Of a stretch of 5,769 nucleotides of DNA, positions 1 through 5,321 are shown piece by piece; positions within the stretch are counted from its first letter, which is position 1, and the number at the start of each line of letters is the position of its first letter. The DNA comes from an uncultured Neomegalonema sp. (GTDB lineage: Bacteria > Pseudomonadota > Alphaproteobacteria > Rhodobacterales > Rhodobacteraceae), in assembly GCA_937944035.1 (NCBI GenBank), contig CALDZQ010000364.1, positions 1 to 5,769 of the forward strand. Direction: 5' to 3'. The notes below the pieces were generated by a model. It ran no database searches, was not told where the DNA came from, and saw only the letters and a list, made by a program, of their open reading frames with translations. The translations under genes and the position numbers were made by a program.

Positions 1-252
1 GGCCTCGTCGCCCGCGTTGTCATGCCCGAAGCGCTGGACCAAGTGATCGAGCGCGAAGTCGCCCCCTATCTCACCGCCTCGCCAAAGGCGGTCGCCAGCG
101 CCAAAGCCCTCGCCCGCAGCCTCGGCCCGACCATCGACGACGCGGTGATCGAGGCCACGATTCAACGCCTCGCCGACGCCTGGGACAGCGACGACGCAAA
201 AGAGGGCATCGGCGCGTTCTTCGAGAAACGCAATCCCTCGTGGTGCGCATAG
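1..252 (+). CDS. Enoyl-CoA hydratase/isomerase family protein, C-terminal part (partial, 5' end outside window)
   Basis: Frame 1 is open from the first base to the TAG at 250-252 and gives the last 83 residues of a protein that starts upstream. The fragment begins GLVARVV and ends in an EGI-AFFEKR-P-W pattern, which is the typical C-terminus of the crotonase superfamily: the 'G-L-V' turn, a helix with a P-A-A---AK-L pattern, then the trimer-contact helices and the closing KEGI-AF-EKR-P-W. These enzymes add water to (or isomerise) enoyl-CoA thioesters in fatty-acid or branched-chain amino-acid breakdown. The IDDA-IE-T stretch before the end recalls methylglutaconyl-CoA hydratases of leucine degradation, but the active-site part is not in the window, so the substrate cannot be assigned. 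An ATG at 22 is internal, because homology-like sequence precedes it. The next gene converges on it from the opposite strand. Confidence 0.88.
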   Translation, partial: GLVARVVMPEALDQVIEREVAPYLTASPKAVASAKALARSLGPTIDDAVIEATIQRLADAWDSDDAKEGIGAFFEKRNPSWCA

Positions 253-278
253 TCCGGGCCGAACACGCCACCTAAAAC

Positions 279-374
279 CGCTGTCATACCCCGCGAAGGC
301 GGGGTATCCAGCCTCGCCTCTTGAGAAACTCTCTCTCAATAACGTTGTTTTTGCTGATAAAAATCCTCAATCCT
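279..374 (+). repeat. Palindromic intergenic repeat, copy 1
   Basis: The first part (279-339) aligns with 5135-5196 with one single-base gap. It starts with CGCTGTCAT, has a perfect 9-bp stem at 286-294/299-307 closed by the loop GAAG, and continues with ATCCAG and CTCG. A second short hairpin follows, TTGAGA (321-326) with TCTCAA (334-339). Downstream, a TTGTTTTTGCT block (345-355) and a CTCAAT end (366-371) also match copy 2. The general form resembles the widespread proteobacterial intergenic palindromes of the TCATTCCCGCG...GCGGGAATCC kind. The boundaries are approximate. Confidence 0.75.
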
Positions 375-428
375 ACCGGATTTGCCAAGGCTCAAACGCA
401 AGTATCTCAAAAGTCACCAAGCGGACGC

Positions 429-465
429 CGGGCGGGAGCGGAACGCTCAAACCCCCGATCGCCCG
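429..465. repeat. Branched inverted repeat between convergent genes
   Basis: An outer 6-bp stem, CGGGCG (429-434) with CGCCCG (460-465), encloses a perfect 5-bp hairpin, GAGCG (436-440), loop GAA, CGCTC (444-448). It sits about 60 bases past the 3' end of the minus-strand hypothetical gene and could act as a transcription barrier for either convergent gene. There is no U-tract, and short GC stems arise easily by chance in this genome, so confidence is low. Confidence 0.3.
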
Positions 466-527
466 CTTATCTCCAAACACACCAAAACCCTCCCCGCACC
501 GCGCACGGGAGAGCAAAACCTCAAATC

Positions 528-1214
528 TCACACAGTCTCCGGCGGATCATGCAACGCATAAAGCGCCAGCGCATGACAATCCTTCAGCACAAAATCCACC
601 GGATGCCGCCCGCGATCCCTGTGACCGGGTGGCTTCCCCGGCCTGATCGGCGCGATATATTTGCCCGTCTCGGCCCTCGCCGCCTCACGCTTCGCCTCCC
701 ATCGCGCCAGCCTCCGCGCCTGTTTCGGCACATCACCCAGCGCAGATTGCAAAGCCTGCAACCGCCGCATCAACTGCTCGGCGCTGACCTCATCATCCGG
801 CGAGGCGACGACAACAGGCTCAAAAACCTCCACATCATCAAAAAACCGGATATTCGGCTGCGGTTTGCGTCCCCGCCAGGCTGAACGCGGCTTAAACGAT
901 TTCCGCGCATCGAACAGCGCAAATGCCGGAACCCGCGCCGCCCCTTGCGACGCACCCGTAATCACAGGCACAGCCGCAGCGCGCGCAACACGCACCACAG
1001 CCTCAATCTTGAGAACCAGTTTCACCACCACGACCAGCCGCCGGAACGCCGACTCAGCAGGCCGCAAAACCCGCCAAATCCCCGTCCGCACATGCCTCGG
1101 CATAGCCTCCCCGCCACCCGCCATAAGCAGCAGCGCAGCAACCATCCGCAGCAATGCGTCGCGGTGGCGGTCTATGGCAAGCGTCCAGTCCAGTGTAAAA
1201 AGCCCTTTCTTCAT
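528..1214 (-). CDS. Conserved-looking hypothetical alphaproteobacterial protein
   Basis: The ORF gives 228 residues from the ATG at 1214, ending with TGA at 528-530. A TTG three codons upstream (1223) is also in frame. I prefer the ATG because neither start has a convincing Shine-Dalgarno and the ATG start gives the N-terminus MKKGLFTLDW. Visible parts are a short hydrophobic helix near residues 18-33 (ALLRMVAALLLMAG core), then a basic segment containing a PRH...R-LRPAESA-RRL pattern followed by several valines. The middle is variable. Next comes an acidic patch (SPDDEVSAEQ) leading into a charged, probably helical stretch, and a C-terminus with a HPVDFVLKDCHALA pattern. I recall proteins of this architecture (LLR-VAAL..., PRH...LRPAES, terminal D-VL-DCH-LA) as uncharacterised alphaproteobacterial proteins, but I know of no function. 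It lies 108 bp downstream of the orphan gene on the same strand. GC content is typical of the window. Confidence 0.72.
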   Translation of the reverse strand: MKKGLFTLDWTLAIDRHRDALLRMVAALLLMAGGGEAMPRHVRTGIWRVLRPAESAFRRLVVVVKLVLKIEAVVRVARAAAVPVITGASQGAARVPAFALFDARKSFKPRSAWRGRKPQPNIRFFDDVEVFEPVVVASPDDEVSAEQLMRRLQALQSALGDVPKQARRLARWEAKREAARAETGKYIAPIRPGKPPGHRDRGRHPVDFVLKDCHALALYALHDPPETV

Positions 1215-1251
1215 ATCGAACAAAAAAGGAACTTACCCACCCGCACCAGCG

Positions 1252-1272
1252 CCCGTCAAGTGCCAAGACGGG
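1252..1272 (-). terminator. Weak hairpin downstream of the orphan gene
   Basis: CCCGTC (1252-1257) and GACGGG (1267-1272) form a perfect 6-bp stem with a 9-base loop, about 50 bases after the stop of the minus-strand orphan gene and before the next minus-strand start. No T-run follows on the minus strand, so a classical intrinsic terminator is not supported. It may only slow or protect the transcript end. Confidence 0.25.
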
Positions 1273-1322
1273 GGTAGAACAGCGCAAGTCGAAAACGACG
1301 TGGATTGTAGTGCAGAAATTGA

Positions 1323-2018
1323 CTACTTCACTCTATCTCTATGCTGGTGCCAGAAATTCAGGCTGAAGTTGTTCAGGCTTCCATTGTCTGTAACGGCATC
1401 AAAAATCTCTGGAATATCGGCACCATCGCCACCGTCACGGAAGAAATCTCTAACGCTATGAAGAGCCAAATCTCGCAGGTGATCCCATTTCTCTTGGAGC
1501 TCTCTTTCACGCTGACGTTCGCTGAGCTTGCGTCGATCAGATAAAGTCTCATAGCGAGGCTGGGAAGTATGGTGATGATTGAAAATGATATGTCCCGATG
1601 TCCAGCCATCACCTTCGGAAGGGCGCCAGCGGTAGGACACAGATACGCTCATATTTGGTAAAAATGTGAAGGGGGCGTGGATATGGTCATCGACATAAAA
1701 GCGCTCACCATCACTTTTTTCTTGTATGACCCGCTGTTTCATCTGTTCGACCGCTGAGACAAGATCCCATCCAGCAGAAATTGCAACTTGCTCGGTGCTC
1801 GAAATTTTGGCGGTCGATTTTGCCTTTGATAGATTTTTCAACGCTTGGTGAAATTTGTTTTCAGTCGACCGTACATAGGAGCCTAAACGATGAAGCTGTA
1901 GACTATTCAAAGGAGCCGGACTGCGAGTCTCACGCGCCTTGTCAACAGCATTTTGGAGAACGTCACTATCGATGGCTTCAATAGATTCTTTTTGTTCATC
2001 ACTCAGATTAATCATCAT
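1323..2018 (-). CDS. Orphan hypothetical protein of atypical base composition
   Basis: The ORF gives 231 residues from the ATG at 2018 (a second ATG follows at 2015) to TAG at 1323-1325. The open frame extends upstream to 2129, but that would overlap the dehydratase 3' end and adds residues encoded by intergenic sequence. I do not recognise the family. The protein looks soluble, with no signal peptide or membrane segment. The N-terminal half is helical and polar. A central part (about 105-155) has aromatic and histidine residues (DDHIHAPF, W131, HHH at 148-150) with beta-like alternation, and a highly charged segment (about 158-195, DRRKLSERQRERELQ core) is probably a helix or coiled coil. 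Base composition differs sharply from its neighbours: 25/60 G+C at 1681-1740 and 21/60 at 1801-1860, against 49/60 at 2161-2220 in the dehydratase. This suggests recent acquisition. The only Shine-Dalgarno-like sequence, AAGG at 2034-2031, is 12 bases from the first ATG, which is weak. Function is unknown. Confidence 0.7.
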   Translation of the reverse strand: MMINLSDEQKESIEAIDSDVLQNAVDKARETRSPAPLNSLQLHRLGSYVRSTENKFHQALKNLSKAKSTAKISSTEQVAISAGWDLVSAVEQMKQRVIQEKSDGERFYVDDHIHAPFTFLPNMSVSVSYRWRPSEGDGWTSGHIIFNHHHTSQPRYETLSDRRKLSERQRERELQEKWDHLRDLALHSVRDFFRDGGDGADIPEIFDAVTDNGSLNNFSLNFWHQHRDRVK

Positions 2019-2053
2019 TTCAATCTGATACCTTGTTGCGTTTCGGGTGTAAA
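2018..2053 (-). promoter_or_regulatory. Candidate promoter of the orphan gene
   Basis: On the minus strand TTTACA (2053-2048) and TATCAG (2030-2025) are separated by exactly 17 bases. These match the sigma-70 consensus at 5 of 6 and 4 of 6 positions. Transcription would begin almost at the ATG of the orphan gene, giving a leaderless or nearly leaderless mRNA, which fits the poor ribosome binding site. This is pattern matching only. Confidence 0.35.
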
Positions 2054-2068
2054 CGCTGGCTTCACTCT

Positions 2069-2082
2069 GAAGACTAGTCTTC
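2069..2082. promoter_or_regulatory. 14-bp perfect palindrome upstream of the orphan gene
   Basis: GAAGACTAGTCTTC is a perfect palindrome. It begins three bases after the TGA stop of the dehydratase (minus strand) and is centred about 57 bases before the predicted start of the orphan gene transcript. With one mismatched pair the symmetry reaches 2066-2085. It could be an operator or activator site for the orphan gene, or a 3' hairpin of the dehydratase mRNA. No T-run follows, so a terminator is less likely. Confidence 0.4.
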
Positions 2083-2085
2083 GGA

Positions 2086-3060
2086 TCATCCCACCCCCAA
2101 CGCCCGCTCAAACACACCCTGATCCACATTCCCCCCCGACGCCGTCACGATCACCGCGTCCCCGCTCACCGCATCGGCCCGGTACAACGCCGCCGCCAGT
2201 GCCGCCGCGCCGCCCGGCTCGACCACGATCTTCAGCCATTGCCATGCCAGCCGCATCGCCGCCAGCACCTGCGTATCACTCACCGCCAGTCCCGGCCCGA
2301 ACAGCCTGCGCCCGATCGGCAGGGTCAGCTCCCCCGGTGTCGGTGACAGGATCGCGTCCTGGATAGACCCGCTCGTCCGGTCATTCGTCACCCGCTCCCC
2401 CGTCGCCAGCGAGCGTCCGAAATCGTCAAATCCTTCCGGCTCCACGGGCCGCACCCGCATGAACGGGGCCGTCGTCTCCAGCGCCAGCGCGATCCCGCCC
2501 GCAAATCCGCCGCCCGAACAACAGACCAGCACATCGGCGGCCGTCACCCCCGCCTCCGCCGCCTGTTCGGCAATCTCCAGCCCGCACGTTCCTTGCCCCG
2601 CGATCACGAACGGATCATCAAAGGGCCGCACCAGCGTCAGCCCGCGCTCCGCCGCCAACGCCGCCCCAATCGCCTCGCGGTCTTCGGTGTCGCGGTCATA
2701 CAGCACCACCTCGGCCCCATAGGCCCGCGTCGCGTCAATCTTCGCGGCGGGCGCATCGGCGGGCATGATGATGACGGCGGGCGCGTTGAGCAGCTTGCCC
2801 GACAGCGCGACGCCTTGCGCGTGGTTGCCGCTCGAAAACGCCACCACCCCGCGCGCGCGCTCATCCGGTGACAGCGAGGACAGCTTGTTCCACGCCCCCC
2901 TGAACTTGAACGACCCTGTCCGCTGCAAACACTCCGCCTTCACCAGCACCCGCCGCCCCGCCACCGCATTAATCTGCGGCGCTTCCAGCAGCGGCGTGCG
3001 CACGGCATGTCCGGCCAGACGGTGACGGGCGGCAGCTACGTCTGGTTGTTCCGAAGTCAA
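2086..3060 (-). CDS. PLP-dependent threonine/serine dehydratase-like protein (fold type II)
   Basis: The protein has 324 residues, close to the usual length of catabolic threonine/serine dehydratases (TdcB type), and no C-terminal ACT regulatory domain. Family signatures in order: VRTPLLEA near 20-27; GSFKFRGA with the PLP lysine at K52; SSGNHAQG at 76-83 (substrate carboxylate/PLP loop); GQGTCGLEI at 155-163; the glycine-rich PLP-phosphate loop as CSGGG at 181-185; EPGGAAALAA at 281-290; SGGN at 308-311. Such enzymes eliminate water from a hydroxy-amino acid, producing an enamine/imine that becomes a 2-keto acid plus ammonia. Related enzymes racemise serine, act on 3-hydroxyaspartate or serve in hydroxyectoine use, so the substrate is not fixed. 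The CSGGG loop differs slightly from the commoner GGGG form. The start is TTG at 3060, chosen because AAGGA (3073-3069) lies 8 bases upstream and no in-frame ATG or GTG offers a comparable N-terminus. It is divergent from the RidA gene. Confidence 0.88.
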   Translation of the reverse strand: MTSEQPDVAAARHRLAGHAVRTPLLEAPQINAVAGRRVLVKAECLQRTGSFKFRGAWNKLSSLSPDERARGVVAFSSGNHAQGVALSGKLLNAPAVIIMPADAPAAKIDATRAYGAEVVLYDRDTEDREAIGAALAAERGLTLVRPFDDPFVIAGQGTCGLEIAEQAAEAGVTAADVLVCCSGGGFAGGIALALETTAPFMRVRPVEPEGFDDFGRSLATGERVTNDRTSGSIQDAILSPTPGELTLPIGRRLFGPGLAVSDTQVLAAMRLAWQWLKIVVEPGGAAALAAALYRADAVSGDAVIVTASGGNVDQGVFERALGVG

Positions 3061-3214
3061 AATAATCTTCCTTGAGATGAAAATATTCCGTAACGATAGC
3101 GCTTATGGCACAATGCGGAAAGATCAAAACTTCTGCATGGCTCCAGCATTTTTTAATGCCTTACGCTGTAATTTCTGCAACTGAGGCTGCAAATCATCCA
3201 ACGAAGGACGCACC
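3061..3214. promoter_or_regulatory. Divergent promoter region between dehydratase and RidA genes
   Basis: This 154-bp AT-richer gap must carry the promoters for both divergent genes. Toward RidA, TGTAAT (3167-3172) matches a -10 box at 5 of 6 positions, but no good -35 box precedes it. A perfect inverted repeat, GCATT-TTTT-AATGC (3146-3159), lies where the -35 region would be and may be an operator. CTGCAA occurs twice, 12 bases apart (3175-3180 and 3187-3192). Ribosome binding sites are AAGGA at 3204-3208 for RidA and AAGGA at 3073-3069 for the dehydratase. No regulator gene is in the window. Confidence 0.45.
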
Positions 3215-3565
3215 ATGATCGAACGCATCGATTCCGGCAAACGTATGAGCCAGATCGTCAAGCATAACGGAACCGTCTATCTGGCCGGACAGGTCGGCGA
3301 GGGCGCAACCGTGGCCGAGCAAACCCGCGATTGCCTCGCAAAAGTCGATGCCCTGCTCGCCAAGGCCGGATCATCGAAGGAGCAAGTGCTCCAGGCGATC
3401 ATCTGGCTCGACGACATGGCCAATTTCGCCGAGATGAACGAGGTGTGGGACGCTTGGGTCGCCCCCGGCAACGCCCCCGCCCGCGCGTGCGGAGAGGCCA
3501 AACTGGCCACACCGGATTTCAACGTCGAAGTCACCGTCATCGCCGCTTACGACCGTCGGGGCTAA
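3215..3565 (+). CDS. RidA family protein (YjgF/YER057c/UK114), predicted reactive enamine/imine deaminase
   Basis: The protein has 116 residues, slightly below the about 128 of Escherichia coli RidA, and is a single-domain cytosolic protein expected to form trimers. Signatures are NGTVYLAGQVG at 18-28, the V-EQT-D-L-KVDALLAKAG helix at 33-52, NEVWDAWV at 75-82, and the active-site strand PARACGE at 88-94. R90 matches the catalytic arginine (R105 of E. coli RidA), C92 the neighbouring cysteine, and E105 the conserved glutamate 15 residues further on (E120). RidA hydrolyses 2-aminoacrylate and related enamines/imines made by PLP enzymes, so protecting other PLP enzymes. The ATG at 3215 is supported by AAGGA 6 bases upstream. 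It is transcribed divergently from a dehydratase that would make exactly such intermediates. Its stop overlaps the stop of the convergent amidase gene. The RidA subfamily and exact substrate are not resolved. Confidence 0.9.
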   Translation: MIERIDSGKRMSQIVKHNGTVYLAGQVGEGATVAEQTRDCLAKVDALLAKAGSSKEQVLQAIIWLDDMANFAEMNEVWDAWVAPGNAPARACGEAKLATPDFNVEVTVIAAYDRRG

Positions 3566-4971
3566 CTGCCTCGCGGATCAATCGGCAGGTGGTTCAGGGC
3601 CAGCGCGTCCTGCAACACACCTGCCGCTGACAGCAGGCCCGCCTCCCCGCGCGGCCTGCCGATCATCTGCAATCCCACGGGCAGCCCCCGCGCCGTGAAC
3701 CCGCAGGGCAGCGACAGCGCGGGCAGCGAGACGAGCGTGACCGCATACACAATCGCCAGCCAGTCGATATACGTCTCGAATGCCTGCCCCGCACATTCCG
3801 TCACATAGCGCTCTCCGACGGGGAAGGGCGGCACGATGGTCGCCGGACACAGCAGCAGGTCGTAGGTGTCAAAAAACGCCGCCGCCCGCGCCACCATCGC
3901 CCCGCGCGCCCGCTCGGCCCGGCCAATATCAGCCGAGGTCAGCGCCAACCCCTTTTCGATATTCCACACAACTTCCGGCTTGAGCAAATCGCGATGATCG
4001 TGCAGCAGGTCCGCCATGCCGGTGGCAAAATCATGGGCGCGCAAGACCTGAAACACCTCATGCGCCTCGCCCAGATCGGGGTGGGCTTCTTCAACCGGAA
4101 TACCCATTGAGGCGAATTTATCGGATGCTGTACGGCAAAGCGCCGCCACTTCAGGATCAACGGGGGTGATGCCAAGTGTGTCGCTATATGCGACACGAAT
4201 TGGTCTTTCCCGCCGCGCCGCCGCCTCCGCAAACGGTGTTGCGGGCGCGTCCAGCGACAGCGGCTCACGCGGGTCATACCCGCACATCGCATCGAAGAAG
4301 AGGGCAAGATCGTCCACATCGCGGGCCATCGGCCCCTCGACATTCAGCGTGGCATAGGGATTGGCGGACGGGCCGGACGACACGCGACCCGGCGACGGAC
4401 GCATACCGACGATGCCGTTAAAGCTCGCCGGATTTCGCAGCGACCCGCCCATGTCAGACCCATGCGCGAACCATGCCATCCCCGTGGCCAGCGCCACCGC
4501 CGATCCGCCCGATGATCCGGCCGCAGACAGGGCGGTATCCCAGGGGTTGAGCGTCGCGCCGAAAACCTCGTTGAACGTATTCGCGCCCGCCCCGAATTCG
4601 GGCGTGTTGGTCTTGGCATAAATCACCCCGCCCGATGCCTCGATCCGCTCAACCACACGGGAGGATGTTTCGGGGATGGTGTCTTTGAATATCGGCGAGC
4701 CTTTTGTGCTGCGCACCCCCGCCACATCGGACAGCTCTTTGATCGCGACGGGCATCCCGCACAGCAACCCGCGCGCGTCAGCGGGTTTGCCCTCCAACGC
4801 CCGCATCGCCTCCCGCGCCCGGTCAAAGCACAGCGTCGGCAGCGCATTCACCGCCCCGTCCACCGCGCCCACCCGCGCTTCCAACGCATCGAGCAGGTCG
4901 CCCCCCTTGATCGCCCCGCTACGCAACCCCGCCAAAACATCCCGCGCACTGCGTTTTATCAACTCATCCAT
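3562..4971 (-). CDS. Amidase signature (AS) family amidase
   Basis: The protein has 469 residues, a normal length for the AS family. The full catalytic triad is visible: K78 in PVAIKEL, the cis-serine S153 in GSSGGS and the nucleophile S177 in GSDMGGSLRNPA. The spacings K-75-S-24-S are the same as in fatty acid amide hydrolase (K142, S217, S241). Further family features are STKGSP at 88-93, AKTNTPEFGAG at 119-129, GIVGMRPS after the nucleophile, and the C-terminal SLPALSLPCGF...GLPVGLQMIGRP at 415-440. It hydrolyses a carboxamide to acid plus ammonia or amine. GatA of the tRNA amidotransferase belongs to the same family, but no GatB or GatC gene is nearby and the C-terminal part reads like a stand-alone amidase. 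The ATG at 4971 has GAGGGA (4985-4980) 8 bases upstream. No signal peptide, so cytosolic. Substrate unknown; the neighbouring uptake protein, RidA and dehydratase suggest nitrogen-compound catabolism. Confidence 0.92.
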   Translation of the reverse strand: MDELIKRSARDVLAGLRSGAIKGGDLLDALEARVGAVDGAVNALPTLCFDRAREAMRALEGKPADARGLLCGMPVAIKELSDVAGVRSTKGSPIFKDTIPETSSRVVERIEASGGVIYAKTNTPEFGAGANTFNEVFGATLNPWDTALSAAGSSGGSAVALATGMAWFAHGSDMGGSLRNPASFNGIVGMRPSPGRVSSGPSANPYATLNVEGPMARDVDDLALFFDAMCGYDPREPLSLDAPATPFAEAAARRERPIRVAYSDTLGITPVDPEVAALCRTASDKFASMGIPVEEAHPDLGEAHEVFQVLRAHDFATGMADLLHDHRDLLKPEVVWNIEKGLALTSADIGRAERARGAMVARAAAFFDTYDLLLCPATIVPPFPVGERYVTECAGQAFETYIDWLAIVYAVTLVSLPALSLPCGFTARGLPVGLQMIGRPRGEAGLLSAAGVLQDALALNHLPIDPRGS

Positions 4972-5022
4972 AGCGTCGTTCCCTCATGTGCCCCCGAATC
5001 TGTGCCACAGCAGGAGGCGGAT

Positions 5023-5181
5023 ATGAAGTCCATAAGCCCTCTGGACATCGCAGGAGCACAAGGTACAGGCAAAGCGCAAAAGCCTCACCCCGCCTTGCCC
5101 GACGGGGAACCCTTCACACATCTTCCCCCCAAGTCGCTGTCATTCTCTGCGAAGGCAGAGAATCCAGACTCGACAGACTGA
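5023..5181 (+). CDS. Possible small protein (52 residues) with strong ribosome binding site
   Basis: ATG at 5023 is preceded by a full AGGAGG (5012-5017) with 5-base spacing, the best Shine-Dalgarno in the window. The frame runs to TGA at 5179-5181. The peptide starts MKSISPLDIAGAQ, is proline- and lysine-rich and has no signal peptide or membrane helix. Its last 14 or so residues (SFSAKAENP core) are encoded by repeat copy 2, so the 3' end has either been altered by the repeat or is fortuitous. No family is recognised and no promoter is clear. Coding status is uncertain. Confidence 0.28.
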   Translation: MKSISPLDIAGAQGTGKAQKPHPALPDGEPFTHLPPKSLSFSAKAENPDSTD

Positions 5182-5266
5182 GAAATAACCTCTCAAGACG
5201 CGAGGCCGGATCATCCGCCGTTGCGGATGATGGCATTGTTTTTGCTTGAGAAATTATCTCAATACT
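5135..5266 (+). repeat. Palindromic intergenic repeat, copy 2 (with extra hairpin module)
   Basis: This copy has the same orientation as copy 1. CGCTGTCAT opens it, then a perfect 9-bp stem 5142-5150/5155-5163 with the same GAAG loop but different stem bases, then ATCCAG and CTCG, and TGAGA (5179-5183) with TCTCA (5191-5195). It then holds a segment absent from copy 1, containing a perfect 9-bp hairpin, ATCATCCGC (5210-5218), loop CGTT, GCGGATGAT (5223-5231). It rejoins copy 1 at the TTGTTTTTGCT block (5236-5246) and closes with TTGAGA (5246-5251) paired to TCTCAA (5257-5262). The end is approximate. Confidence 0.75.
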
Positions 5267-5321
5267 CACTCAATCGACTTTCGGAAATAGTATATGAGTG
5301 TGGTCGCCCGCAGCGGGAATA

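Larger units (their letters stand above)
253..527. other. Intergenic region between convergent genes, with two inverted-repeat structures
   Basis: No credible gene is seen here. The region lies between the 3' ends of the crotonase gene (+) and the hypothetical gene (-). It holds repeat copy 1 (279-374) and, further on, a branched inverted repeat (429-465). The rest, to 527, is moderately GC-rich sequence without a clear U-tract terminator on either strand. Confidence 0.6.

Noticed and set aside
279..374. Reading repeat copy 1 as an intrinsic terminator of the crotonase gene
   Set aside because: The T-run at 346-352 is about 40 bases after the main stem and 7 or more after the small one, so it does not form a classical stem-plus-U-tract. 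The covarying second copy points to a repeat family.
321..884. Plus-strand open frame (187 codons)
   Set aside because: It starts inside repeat copy 1 from a non-ATG start and runs through the intergenic gap into the antisense of the hypothetical gene. The translation is low-complexity and Arg/Pro/His-rich.
661..1461. Long plus-strand open frame (266 codons)
   Set aside because: It overlaps the whole 5' half of the minus-strand hypothetical gene and the end of the orphan gene. Its translation is Ser/Arg/Ala-rich without any family pattern, as expected for the shadow of a GC-rich gene.
2019..2129. Longer N-terminus for the orphan gene, starting at 2129
   Set aside because: It would overlap the dehydratase coding end, read through the 14-bp palindrome and the promoter-like boxes, and lacks a good ribosome binding site. 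The ATG pair at 2018/2015 fits the composition change better.
1953..2366. Plus-strand open frame with long Pro/Ser/Arg runs
   Set aside because: It is the complement of the dehydratase 3' end and its proline repeats come from GC-rich codons of the real gene.
3939..4847. Several open frames antisense to or out of frame with the amidase gene
   Set aside because: Their products are Arg/Pro/Ala-rich shadows, while the amidase frame has every family motif at the expected spacing.
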